A stretch of DNA of 64,000 nucleotides, from positions 18,807,001-18,871,000 of the forward strand of contig JARWIR010000010.1 in NCBI GenBank assembly GCA_029959085.1. The letters run 5' to 3'. Below are positions 22,220 to 34,149 of the stretch, one piece after another. This DNA is from Nemophila menziesii. Lineage: Eukaryota > Streptophyta > Magnoliopsida > Boraginales > Hydrophyllaceae. The notes beneath the pieces are model-generated. The model made no database searches. It had not been told where the DNA came from and saw only the letters and a list, made by a program, of their open reading frames with translations. Position numbers and translations under genes: made by a program. Numbering within the stretch: position 1 is the stretch's first letter; the number at the start of each line of letters is the position of its first letter.

Positions 22220-24444
22220 TTATACATGGAGAAAGTCTCCACTACCTCTTCCATAACACTCTGCAAATTTCTTATTACAACATGAATTAAATTCATCAAT
22301 GTGAATATGTAAAACTTCCCGTGCACTCTCTTTGTTCAACCATCTATCCCACAAAATATAAGTTTCATTCCCATTTCTCACTTCATGATGGATGAATCTG
22401 TAGGAAATACTTCTAATCTTGAGCAATTGTTTCCACATCCAAGAATGGTGTTGTTTGGAATTAACACTCTATATACATTTATTTCTAAGGATGTTATCAT
22501 TAACCAATCTACTCCATAAATTGTTACCTTGAGAGTAGAATCTCCAAAATGTGAATAGCGGACAAGTCTTGTTTATGTTCTCTATATTTGGTATATTTAA
22601 ACCTCCTTCCTCTTTGCTATAACAAATACTTTCCTAGGATACTCTAGCACCATGAGCACCCTCAAGGTTTCCCTTCCATAAAAAACTAGACATTCTTTGA
22701 TTAAATTTATAAATCACTTGTTTAGGAAGTAAAATCACCCTGCACCAAAACATAATTTTGCTAAGTTAGGACCACTCTTATTAGTTCAACTCTTCCAGCA
22801 TATGGTAGAAGCTTGGAATTCCATTGATTTATACAACTACAGATTCTTTCAACAAGTAAGTTTCCTTCATTCACACTTAGCTTTTTAGAGTTTAAGGGAA
22901 TTCCCAAGTATCTAATATGAAGGTTCCCTATTGATGTTCTATATACTTGAGACACCTGCCTTGATGAGATCACTTACTCCACCAAAATAGAGTTCACTAT
23001 TTGAAAGTTTATGTGAAAATATTCTTGTAAACAAGTCTAAGGCTTCCTTCACTATAGCAGCTGACTTGATTTCTCCTTTCATGAAGATGAGGATAGCATC
23101 TGCAAATATCATATGGTTAAGCTCAACTTCTCTGCATCTAGGGTGGTAATTAAACTTGTTTTTACTTGCAACATGATGAAATAACCCAGAAAATACTTCC
23201 ATGCATATGGAAAATAAGTATGGAGAGAGAGGGCCTCTTTTCCTGAGCCCTCTCCTTCCTTTAAAATATCCACATGCCTCTCCATTAATACAAATATAAT
23301 AGTGGGGTAAGCATTCACACATTTCAATCCACCTTATAAATTTTACAGGAAATTCCAAAGCATATAAAGTAGTTATAATAAAGTGCCAATTTACATGGTC
23401 ATAGGCCTTTTGAAGATCCAAATTGATAGTACAAGATGGAGGTGAATATTTCTTCTCATAGCCAAGAACTATCTCCTGTGCAACTAAGATATTGTCGCTT
23501 ATGCATCTTCCACTTACATAAGCAGCATGATTAGGAAAAATTATAGAATTTAATACTTTCTTGAATCTATTGACAATCACTCTTGATAATGTTTTGTAAG
23601 ATATTGGTCTAAATTTTTTTATACTTGATGCATTATTTTCCTTTGAGATGAGTACTATATTTGTGGAGTTCACCTGACTAAGTAGCTCTTCTGAATCGAA
23701 ACATTGTCCAATGGCTGAGAAAAATTCATCTTCAATAATACTCCATACTGATTTGTAGAAGCAAGCACTAAATCCATTAGGATCTGGGCTCTTTCCATCA
23801 CCAATAGATAACAAAGCAGCTTTAATCTCTTCATTAGTAATTGGAGAGATTAGTGAAGTAATTAGGTCCTTAGGAACCACTTTCTTAATCAGGCTCTTAA
23901 TAATGTCTATAGAGTATTTTTCGTGATTCATTTCCTCAGTCCCAAGTAGAGTTTCATAATAAGAGACAAACTCATTTTTTATTCGCTCAGGATCATTTAT
24001 TTCCTCCCCATCATCTCTGATTAATGTAGACACATGGTTTTTAGCCAATCTCCATGTTATCATCTTACAATAGTAAGATGAATTGCAGTCATAATCGTTT
24101 AGAAACATGACTCTTGCCTTATGTTTCATGACTTCATCTTGAGTAATAATTGCCAACTCTAACTTTTTGACTAAGATTTTCTCTTCAATAGTATTAATAA
24201 GATCTTGACGCCCACTCATGATATTTAATTGTACAATTTCCAGCTGAGTTTTTATGTTATTAACATCTTTTGAGTTTCTTTTGAAGTATTTGTTGTTAAA
24301 CTTCTTGAGAGCTAACTTCACTTCCCTTTGCTTCATACACAGTCTAAACATATAATTACCTTGAAACTTAGTATACCAAGCTTGTTTTACTAAGTCAAAA
24401 TAGCATTCATGAGTTGTCCAAATGTTGAAAAATCTGAAGCACAA
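22220..24444 (-). pseudogene. LINE reverse transcriptase, FADA box
   Basis: Long minus frame 22939-24444 (501 codons) running from the endonuclease end through the RT. Visible are GKSPDPNGFSACFYKSVW, KKFRPISYKTLSRVIVNR, INLDLQKAYDHVNW, GLRKRGPLSPYLFSICMEVF and HMIFADAILIFMKGE. The active-site F/YADD is FADA, so the second metal-binding Asp is missing. 22761-22973 and 22220-22438 continue the thumb region (YLGIPLNSKKLSVNEGNLL, FIHHEVRNGNETYILWDRW) in other frames. Confidence 0.8.
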
Positions 24445-25166
24445 GGTGGAGACTTCTTAATCAGAACAGTAATAAGTTTGATAACACATGGGTCAAAGTG
24501 GAAGGTGGAATGATCATCACACTTGACTGACATGTGTCTAACCATTTATTATTGATGAAAACTCTTTCTATCTTGCTTTCTCTTAATTGACCAGTATTAT
24601 TCTTGTTAGTCTAAGTGAAGAACTGTCATGCATAGTGATATTCATAGAGTGAAGCTTCATCAATGCAATATGCAAACTCCAAAGAACAAGTTAGCAAACT
24701 ATCACAATTAAGTCTCTCTTAAACTCTTAAGATATCATTATAATCCCCCATAAAAACAAATTTTATGATCTTTGAAGTCATGACTAAGTTTAACCATATC
24801 AGCCCAAAGATTCTCCCTCTCATCATCATTATTACTAGCATATACAAATCCTACAAAAAATGTAAGATTAGAAGCTTGAATAGTTACATTGATGAACATG
24901 ATTTGGTGTGACTCATAAATCAAGTTAACTTTTATGTAATTTTTGTCCCAAATCACCCACATTCTGCCTAATTCACATGTATTATAATTATGTAGCACTT
25001 ACAAGTGAGAGAAGTGAGCATTTATTATGGATAAACTCTTACGGACCTTCACTTTAGTTTCAAGAAGGCCTATGAGTTTAACATTATTATTGATAATAAA
25101 ATCTTTTACATCTAGCTGCTTAAGAAGGTTGTCAAACCCTCTCACATTCAAAGATAAAATACTCAT
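24445..25166 (-). pseudogene. LINE endonuclease domain
   Basis: Begins with Met at 25166 (MSILSLNVRGFDN, the typical L1 endonuclease start), contains a LLETKV motif near 25060, and continues at 24738-24998 with FFVGFVYASNNDDERENLW. The later GDFN motif is replaced by YGGL and a stop. The last third is broken before the RT frame opens at 24444. Confidence 0.7.
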
Positions 25167-25339
25167 AAGTTAGGAGGTCTAGTAACCTCATTACCTCCAC
25201 TTTGATTTATAAATTGTTGTACATCCCCATCAATTTCACTCACCACATCCTCCTGCAATTTATCAAAGGTATTAGAGCATATTACAGAGGAAGATGTTTC
25301 TTCTTTTCTTTGATGTTTCTTACCACTGACAACCTGCCA

Positions 25340-26348
25340 ATTTTCCTCATTAACCTTCTACTTGCCTTTATATAAATTGTTATTATTAACCTTAGGCACC
25401 CAAACCTTCTGAGTATTGGGATATTTCCCTTCCAAGTATCCAGTTCTGTTGCATTTCAAACACACCTTAGGCTTCCAATCATACTCAACTTTGACTATCT
25501 GTAACTCTTCGGTGCCGATATCTACATATAAGTCATAGGTCAATTATTCTTTAGTGTCAATTTCTAACAAACACGCGCATAGCCTAGTCTTGTTTTTTTT
25601 CTGTCATTGAATCCATCTGCAGAGGAGTTCCAATTCCACTTGAAATGTAACTTAAACCCTTCCTAGTCCACATATCCATTAGTACATTAACTAATCTTAG
25701 CCAAATAGGGATTTTAGATACATCTAGCTTCTTAAATTGCATCCCAAATTTTTCACGGTCTGAGCAACAATGGACTCCCATTAATATGACATAACTGTTC
25801 TAATGCCTTACTATAAAACTGTTCATTCTCAAGCTTGAAAGTAAAAAGATCCATTACTACTAGATTTTATAATGATTTTACCTAATTTTTTACTTTGGAA
25901 CTTAACAAAGTCCGCTACAGCATAAAAAGGAGGAGGAGAATCCAAAAATTGCCCGATCAAGCAATTCTCCCATAACAGAGCACCTTCGTCTAGCACTTTT
26001 TGAGTTAGTTTGATAATTTTCCTTCCTATGTAACGAATCAGATCATGATAGTCCAATTTGAGAGACTGTTTACACTACCTTCAAATAATTTTAACCATGG
26101 CAGCAGTTTGACCTCTTCATCAACCAGATCTGAAACTTTCTCAACTGATTTAGCTTTGACTAGGCTTGACTCTTGAGCTGGAACAACAACTTCATCCTCA
26201 CTACTCAAATCCCGATTGTAAGTGTGAGTTACAAGAGTAAGAACATTTGATGGGAATCCGGTGATAGAATCATTCTAGTGATGTCAGTGTATTTCGTTTT
26301 ACTTCTCAGACATGATTGAAGACCGTTTACTCGATCAAAATTGAACAT
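25340..26348 (-). pseudogene. LINE ORF1, DUF4283 and mutated zinc knuckle
   Basis: RNA-binding ORF1 of a plant L1. Pieces: 25829-26056 (FLDSPPPFYAVADFVKFQ, DUF4283-like), 25584-25781 (KIPIWLRLVNV), and 25358-25543 with a CCHC knuckle in which the His and last Cys are replaced by Tyr (CLKCNRTGYLEGKY). The likely initiator is at 26348 (MFNFDRVNG) but a stop follows after about 39 codons. Order and content support a former ORF1. Confidence 0.65.
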
Positions 26349-26435
26349 TTTCGTCATTTGAGTCAAAGAGAGCAGGCAAAAGTGAAAAAGAAAAAAGGAT
26401 GGAGAAACAAAGTTTAAAGGCGGTGGAGGTAGTGG

Positions 26436-26437
<2 letters not shown>

Positions 26438-26472
<35 letters not shown>
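26438..26472 (+). repeat. (GA)n microsatellite
   Basis: An uninterrupted GA run followed by eight or more G, in the 5' leader of the LINE. Confidence 0.9.
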
Positions 26473-26479
<7 letters not shown>

Positions 26480-26630
26480 TTCAGAAATAAAGGTGGAAAA
26501 ATATAGATAAGGTGATAGATCCCAGAAACTTATGGATTAACACTAAATCTGAAGAAAAGAAAAAAAGTATGGAAAGAAGGTGTTTTGAGTTGAAAAGAAA
26601 AGAAAAAAGGGTGGAATAAAATTACAAGTG

Positions 26631-26823
26631 AATGAAAGGGAAGAGGAAGCGGATAAATTGGCGAAGGAAGCTAGGCACGCAACAACTTTTGTTAATCGAA
26701 ATACGCTTAGTATTTTCGATTTATCGGCAGCTTTTAGTAGATTAGGCATTGGATGATTTGATTGTCTTATCGCAGGGTGCCTCGGCACCCCTCCATTGTC
26801 CAAAAAAAAATGAAAGGGAAGAG
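26631..26823 (+). mobile_element. very short LINE 3'-end insertion with target duplication
   Basis: Plus strand. 26646-26809 encodes the last residues of an RNase H tail (EADKLAKEARHATTFVNRN ... GIG then stop) followed by about 30 bases of UTR and a nine-A tail (26802-26810). It is flanked by the direct repeat ATGAAAGGGAAGAG at 26632-26645 and 26810-26823. This is a textbook heavily 5'-truncated target-primed insertion. Confidence 0.8.
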
Positions 26824-27136
26824 AGAGAAATTATTTGAGTTGACACTATTGACTCTTATTTTATCTCTACTTCCTTTTATATCTTGCTTCCTTCCATTTC
26901 TTCTTTCCTTGTCTTCTGAGAATTGATTTGGCATCTAATTATACTCCATAAACCTCAAGAGCTTCACATTAGCACATATATTAAACCAAATATGTTCTAA
27001 AAGTAATAAATCATCATATCAAGACAAGAAATAAGAAATTATAAAATAACAGATAAAAATCTATAATTAATTCATCAAAGAAACCTAAAATGATGTCTCC
27101 AACCTATATTATTATATCACAAATAGGGAGACATCA
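26824..27136 (-). repeat. gypsy-type LTR copy 2, 5' part
   Basis: Continues the LTR after the LINE. It ends GGAGACATCA, the inverse of TGATGTCTCC, and also contains CCTAAAATGATGTCTCC in inverse relation to copy 1. Confidence 0.65.
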
Positions 27137-28700
27137 AGACCCCAAATCAAAGGTGTATCGTCCCGAAACAATAAAGATAAAAACAAAGGGAAGTCTCTAA
27201 ATACACACCTAAGTCAATTAGGCATAGTGGGAAGAAGATAGCAGGATATAGATAATAAACTCAAAGCAACTACTTAGAAAATTTCATGTAATAATATTTA
27301 CAAACTATATTACCTATACACTTGTCATACAAACGATCAACACGACTCAATTTCAATATTGGATTAGCTTTGCAATGCACAAAGGAGAGGTTCTTCACTT
27401 AGATTACCAAGGAGGCTATAGATTGTTCATCGAGCTTCATTAGTATCCAAATATCCATCTAACTACACTCTAATGGTTCAGTCACGTCTAGATCACATAG
27501 AAAAGAATTATAAGGTCTTGAGGTTGTAATGTAGGCTTAGGGACAATATGATAGTATACTTGGATAATTTAGAGTGAGATTTTGGACCTCTCCTCACTAG
27601 CCATCAACGAATTTCCCTAGAGCTTGAGTTACTCTTATAAAACGTTCTCACTTATCCCAATGAATTGATGCACTAATTAGCCTCCCCAATAACCCAATAC
27701 TAATCACATAAAAATTCCACTTTGCCGGTCCAAATATATTTAATCTTTTCATGTCAGTTTTTTGTTTTGTAATATAGCTTGACTCTCGTTTAGATGTCAG
27801 ATATCATTCTACTTCTTTCACATATTTCTTTTCTTTTCAATTATTTTTTCATTTACTTTTACCTTGTCAAAGGGTTACAATATAACAACAATGAATCATC
27901 ATCAAAATATAGAGCACAAATACTTAAGCTCAAAGATCCCAACACAATAATATTCCCATAATGGTGGACCCACCATCCCAAACTCAAGCTCTAAAAGGAT
28001 TGTCTATGCATCACGATTCGAGTGCGGTTCATATCTAAAAGTCCTAAAATCTTAAGGGATATGACTTATAACATGGCTAATGAAAAGACTTTAGAAAGGC
28101 TAGAAGGTGCTGAGAAGGATATAAATATTAAATGGACAGCAAGCTAAAAGAAAACAAGGGGCTTATCAAAGAACCGCCTTAATCACTTTCTAAACTATAC
28201 AAATTCGTCATTCTCTTACCTTTAGCACGTTCATCAATGGGTTTATCAACTGACTCAGATCTCACAGCGTACACACTCCTCAAGGTGACCTAAGATAAAA
28301 AATACTTCTACCGCATTGTTTACTAATCTTTCTATACAATCAATGTGTGTTTCTTGTTCCCACTCAAAGCATACAAAATAAAACAGCTCATAAACATATT
28401 ACTTTCTATCATTAACTTACTAATCTTATTCTTTCAAGCTATTAAACACACTCTACATCTAATCCCATGTATCAAAAAATTTAATTTTCTCCAAAAAACA
28501 ATAAAATAACATAAAAATGGAGATGAGAGACAATGAATCCCCACACCCCCCAACTAAAAAATGAGGCGTGCCCCCACGACTCAAAAAAGACTCTACAAAG
28601 ATATTAAAAACAAGCAAATATCGCATATACATAAATGGTAAGGAAGAAAAAGAACATACTCTCAAGATATTAAATCGTGTTCTCATTTTAATGCTTTCAA
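27137..28700 (-). mobile_element. gypsy-type 3' internal region
   Basis: Non-coding sequence adjoining LTR copy 2. On the minus strand it contains AGTTGGGGGGTGTGGGG near 28537-28553, the kind of G-rich tract found downstream of pol in Tat/Athila-like gypsy elements. GATTTGGGGTCT, a possible polypurine tract, directly abuts the LTR start at 27136. No pol coding is seen; the element is cut at about 28700 by the plus-strand LINE. Assignment to gypsy is inference. Confidence 0.4.
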
Positions 28701-28711
28701 TAACTCGCACT

Positions 28712-29340
28712 TAATTGAACCCAGAGGAAGAGCCCATAAGTCTGGGGGAATTTTGATGTTGTGGAAGGATAATATTTCTCTTATAGTTATCCACTTTAAT
28801 GCTTGTTTTGTTATCTCGGAAATTAATGAAATTAATGTGTTTTTGTGGTATTTATATTGTATTCATGCTCCAAATGATTCAGATAGATTTAAACTATGGT
28901 CGACTCTGTCAATGTGGCTATCTAAACTCAACAAGCCCTCTATTCTCATGGGAGACTTTAATGATATTGCTAAATAATCTGAAAAGTAGGGGAAAGTTCA
29001 ACCAAATCTGGTTAGAATTCTTCGATTTAATAATTTTAGTAACGAAAATCACCTTATTGATTTCCCTAGCAAAGGGTGTTCTTTCACTTGGAATAATCGT
29101 AGAAAAGATGAAGAAAATATCAAGGAAAGGCTCGATCGAGTCTTACCTAATCTCTCATGGTGCGGTTCTTTCTCATATGCTATTCTCAAAGTCCCACTGG
29201 TAGTGGGCTCCGATCATTCACCTCTTATTTTACAAAAGGCGACGAATAAAGACAAATATGATGAATATTTCATTTTCGAATCTAGATGTCTCGACCATAT
29301 TCAATGTAAAGAAATTGTGGACGTCAATTAAAAAAAGGGA
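28712..29340 (+). pseudogene. LINE endonuclease domain, truncated
   Basis: Reads GRAHKSGGILMLWKDN, IHAPNDSDRFKLW, ILMGDFNDIAK then a stop, then in another frame the CSFTWNNRR-like and ERLDRVL-like segments and GSDHSPLIL near 29210. These are mid to late motifs of the AP endonuclease. The N-terminal third is absent because of 5' truncation. Confidence 0.65.
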
Positions 29341-29474
29341 GAATATCTAATACTCAAGATTTCTATAACAAAAGAGACGCTACCTGTTTTGCTATAAGTG
29401 GATGGTGTGGGGGGGGGACTTTCCTCGATAATCGTAAGCTGGTCAATAATCTTGAGAAAGACCTTGTACGTATA

Positions 29475-31027
29475 TGATGTCTCCGTTTTGTGATAAATAT
29501 ATTCCCTTAGGAGACATCATTTTAGGTGGAATTTAGACTTATTTGATAGACTTTTATGCTTATTTTAATATATTGCACTTTCTCCCTTCATAATTATGAT
29601 ATTGCATTTTAGAGCTTTGTGCGTTAATTTGCTTATTTTTAGTATAAATATTTTAGGTACATGGATTATATGGAGCACCAATATGAGGAGGAGAAGTGAA
29701 GATTAAAGTCGAAGATCAAGCAGAGAGGTCAAAAGCAAGAAAGAATCTCCCAAAGAGTTGACTAAAAGAGATAAAAATCTGGATAGCTGTTACTAATTTA
29801 TGATTTCGAGCCACATCAGAACTGATTTGGGTCTAGAGATTAGAAGGAGAAAGTTGCCCCTCTGAGTTAGCGCAAATTGAGGACATGAATTAGGTGATTT
29901 GGACGTGACACGCAAAAGTTACGGCTTTTTTACCAGAGGGTGTACATCAGTTACGGGATGTACATATTGGACTTGGGTTTTTTATCATTTGACTTAGTGT
30001 AATAAAATAAAAGCCCAATCTGATTTTTTTAGTATAAATAGTTTTTTAGACCTCATTTTTCAACACGCTTCATTATTTTCAAAAGTCAGAGCATAGCAAA
30101 AAGGCAGAAGGCAGAGGAAGAGCTGGCGAAGCAATTCTTCTTCAACTACAGCTCAACTCATTCCTTTAATTAGGTTTTTATCTTATTTCTATTTTAGGTA
30201 TTATGAATGCTTATAATTTCTTTTATGTATTTAATTTCAGTATGAGCTAAACTTAATTATACTTGAGAATCGCATAATGGGTTAAGCCCTAGTTTATTTA
30301 ATTTAGTATTTTTGGATTTGGGATTATCTTAATTTAATTCAAGTTAGGTTTTTCATATGTTTATTAGTTCATGGTTATTCACTAATTTTAATAGACCTGG
30401 GAATTAGAATTAGGTTATAGTAATTAGGCTATTCAATAGTGGCGGTGTTCACCTTGAGGGAGGGTTTAATTACTGAACTAATTAATAAACGCGTGGTATT
30501 CGTCAATGATCCTGGCGGGCTTGACTAACCGCATAGCCAAAGTCTTAATCATCTGAACGTAGCTTATAATCGCTCTAACGGGGTTTGTAATACTGTAGGA
30601 TAGCTCCTAAGTCTACCATGACCAGAGTTAGGAGATTGTAGAGTCCTGACTAATATAGAATTACCAACGTGTACCTTAAACGAAAGCACTAAATGTATGA
30701 ACTTAGGTGGATCCCTACCGAGACTCAAGTATAGTTCTCATATCTGCGTCTACTACTTTTTTATTTATTTTCATTCTGTTAATCTTAGTTGCTTTATTTT
30801 CTTGTGTCCAGTAGTTTAATCTTTGAAAACCCAAACAAATATATCTTTTATCTTTTATTTTCCGTACTAGCAACTACTACTACTTATTCATTGAACACTT
30901 GAGTTATACCAGTTCAATCCCTGAGAACTAAATCCTGTTTTCAAAATATTACTTGAACGACCCGTACACTTGCGGTATGTGGATCCTTTATTTATTGTTT
31001 AATTTTATCACACTCCAGGATCCACCA
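29475..31027 (+). repeat. gypsy-type LTR copy 3, probable solo LTR
   Basis: 1.55 kb from TGATGTCTCC to GGATCCACCA. Flanks are GTATA (29470-29474) and GTATT (31028-31032), a possible 5-bp duplication with one change. LINE coding sequence resumes directly after it, so a single LTR with nothing else was inserted or remained. Confidence 0.6.
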
Positions 31028-31032
31028 GTATT

Positions 31033-33190
31033 CAAAGTAATCCTCCCTCTACAACTAAGCAAGATAAGAAATAAAAATTAAAAGAAATCTTGAGGAGTTG
31101 TGGGATCGTGAGGAGGAATTTTGGACAGAGAGAGTTAGAGATTGATGGATTGGAAAAGGTGACAAGAACACCAATTACTTCTACGCTTCAACCATCAAAA
31201 GATGGTAAATTAATCGAATATGTTCACTCAAAACTGCCATTGGTGGTTGGACCGACGCCCTAAAATGGTATCAACTCGTTTATTCAAAATTACTTTTCCA
31301 ATCTATTCAAAGAAAGTACAACCTCTAATCATGAAGAAATCACGATACATATTCCCTCTAAGGTTTCTAATTCGATGAATGAAATTCTAATCAAGGATCC
31401 GGATCTGTAAGTCAAGAACGCGGTTTTTAATATGTCCGGATCAAAAGCCCTTGGTCCCGATCAATAGCGTACAAGTACCGTGAGAGAAAGGTGAACTCTC
31501 GGGTAAATTTTTTCAAGAACTTTGGACATACTTAAAGACAAAATTTTCAAAATAGTCTCTAATTTCTTTAATCATAATACTGATCTGGGTCTACTTAACG
31601 ACACTCTGATAACTCTTGTTCCTAAAGGGAAATTTCAAGAAACTATCAAAGACTTTCGGCTGATTGCATGCGTGAATTTTTTGCTACGAAATTATAGCAA
31701 AAATTATTGCTCTCAGATTGCAACCATTTATGGATGAAATTATCTCCCCGACCCAATTTAACTTTTATTAAAGGAAGGAGCGTTCATGATAACATTCTAA
31801 TTGCTCAGAGGTTGCTTTCTTTCTTAATACCAAAAGAAAATCAAAGAAAAATTATGCAACGGTAAAACTAGACATGGAAAAAGCATATAACCAAGTCAAT
31901 TGAATTTTTCTTATCAAAATATTGCGATACTTAGGGTTTGTTTGGATTGAGAGAAATATAAATAAATGAATGAAATAGAAATGATTTTTTATTTTTTACA
32001 TTGTTTGTATTAGAAAATTCTATAAAAGAAAAGAAAGGAGATCATTTCAAAAATCACTTCAATATCCATATTTATTATCACTCCAAATTGGAGTCAAATG
32101 GAGAGAAAAGAATTTCTCTTAATGATTAGAGTCCAAAATTAACTATTTTTTTCTTTTCTTTTGTATTTTTTTCAATCCAAACAATAAATATCCGAAATCA
32201 TTTATAAAAAAAAATTATAAAAATTTCGAATCGAAACAAAAGATTTCCTTTCTTTCCCTTTCTTTTATAATTTTTCTTTTCTTTTCCTTTATTATTTTTT
32301 CCCTCTAAATACAAACAGACCCTTGGGGTTTTGTGAGAAATGGGTCAACTGGATTTACAACTGTATATCTCCCGTCTCCTTTCAAATCAAGGTGAACGTA
32401 CAAAGTCTTAAGGAATTTCACCCTAAACAAGGTCTTAGACTGGGTGACCCTCTATCCCCGCTTTTATTGTCTCTTCTCACGGAAATTCTAATCAGACTTA
32501 TCAACTTCCATAGTCGCGAAGGTTTGATTAATGGTATATGAATCACTAGAATTTGTCCTAAACTTACGCATCTTCTCTTTGCGGATAATGCCCTATTCTT
32601 TGTTAACGTCAATAACACAGAAATTGAGACGTTTAGTAAAATGCTTTAAGATTGTTGTACAGCGCCCGGTCAAAGAATTAACTTCCAAAAATCAGCGATT
32701 GTTTTTAGTAAAGACACACCAGAAAACATCTGTAATGAGGCTGCTCAATCTTTTAACATCGGAATCACTAAATCCCTTGGAAAATACTTGGGCATACCTC
32801 TTTCTCTTATATAAAGAATAAACTCCTATCTAAATCTTCAAGCTAGATATTCTGTCTCCTCTCTGACGGTGGGAAAGAAGATCTCATTAAAGCTGTTCTT
32901 CAATCCATTCCGAATTATGCGATGTCTATTTTTGAATTCCCTAAAGATTTATGTAAGAAATTATCAAGTATTATTGCAAAATTTTGGTGGGATTCTAGAA
33001 TTAAAAAATGAATTAATTGGGTTGCCTAGAGAAAAATCTCTAAAGCTAAAAAGAGTGGGGGAATTGGATTTAGAGATTTCCCAAAAAAGTATATATCACT
33101 CCTTACTAATCAGGCTTGGAGGATTATTAACAAACCAGATTATCTAGTGTCTGAAGTCCTCAAAGAAATCCATTCCCCGTTTAATAGTTT
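31033..33190 (+). pseudogene. LINE reverse transcriptase, FADN box
   Basis: Excluding the MITE at 31934-32322. Motifs: ELWDREEEFW (31090-31130), SGSKALGPDQ-like, IKDFRLIACVNF (31650), QGLRLGDPLSPLLLSLL (32420-32470), THLLFADNALFFVNV (32565-32605), in which FADD has become FADN, and the GGIGFRDF-like connection (33055-33080). Many frame changes are present. Confidence 0.7.
31934..32322. mobile_element. Tourist-like MITE (PIF/Harbinger type)
   Basis: A 389-bp non-coding insertion. Its ends are inverted repeats: GGGTTTGTTTGGATT at the left and, read inward from the right, GGGTCTGTTTGTATT. It is flanked by TTA (31931-31933) and TTG (32323-32325), a 3-bp duplication with one change. Removing it and one copy of the triplet joins the RT codons KILRYL to GFCEKW without a gap. 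Confidence 0.8.
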
Positions 33191-33219
33191 TTGGGACGTA
33201 AAATTCTGAAAATACGATC

Positions 33220-33882
33220 ATGGAGTTGGACAAGTATTTTCAAAGGGTTACAATTAGTGAAATTTTTTTCTATTTGGAAAATTGGAAATGGACTCTCGTA
33301 AATATTTGGCATCATAACTGGCTCGGAAAAAACGTTAAACTCGAAAAGCCAAACAACTGTAAGGTCGATAGGGTAGCGGAATTATTTAATGGAAACTTAT
33401 CGGGTTGGAATCACAATCTCACCAATAATCTTTTTTCACCAAACATTACAAAAAAATTCAGGAAAATTCCTATATTGCAACTCGATCCTGAAGACAAAAT
33501 CATTTGGCCTTTTTGCAAGGATGGTAAATACTCAACTAAATCAGGATACCATGCTTTGATCAATAAGGAAATTTCGATGGAAGCATAATCCTCAGCCACG
33601 GGCGAAGCAAACAAAAGCAAACTTTGGAACACCATCTGACACTCCAAAGTTCCGTACAAAATTAAAAACATTTGCCAGAAAGTATGTAATAGAGTGATAC
33701 CAACAAAAAACAACCTTAAGAAAAGAAAGTGTGTCAATAACGACATCCGTGAATGGTGTGAAGGTGATGTGTTGAACATGGAACACCTTCTTCTCAAATG
33801 TCCTTTCATTTTTGAAGCCTGGGCAGCTTCACCTATGCAAATAAAAATCGATACTGAGTCCAATGACAAATTTGAGGATTGA
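33220..33882 (+). pseudogene. LINE thumb and zf-RVT region
   Basis: 33220-33588 shows WKWTLVNIWHHNWLG and IIWPFCKDGKYSTKSGYHAL, the connection region. 33694-33882 shows IPTKNNLKKRKC and HLLLKCPFIFEAW, the zf-RVT region. A frameshift lies between them. Confidence 0.65.
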
Positions 33883-34149
33883 CTCCTCTAGAGAATCAAG
33901 TCTTATTCAGCTAAAGGTTGGGAGAAAATAATCATTACGACCTACCTGTTAACAACAATTTGGAATATTTGGAAAGAGAAAATGAATAGTTTTTTCGAGA
34001 ATAAAAGATGGTCAATCAGAGATATCGCTAGAAACACAACTGACCTTATCTCACGATTATTCAGACAGATATCCCAAGATCAAGGCAACTCGATCCAAAG
34101 TCTTAACCTCCTCCCTATTTTAGAGAAGAACCCGGTTTCTAGAAAACGA

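Larger units (their letters stand above)
21420..26630 (-). mobile_element. nearly full-length L1-type LINE
   Basis: Inserted in LTR copy 2. The T-run at 21420-21430 is its poly(A) tail. ORF2 (25166 down to about 21592) holds endonuclease, RT and zf-RVT; ORF1 (about 26348 down to 25340) holds a DUF4283-like and a degenerate CCHC part. A 5' leader with an (AG)n run precedes ORF1. It is the only LINE here with both ORFs visible, yet both are broken. Same family as the LINE at 56637-59697. Confidence 0.8.
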
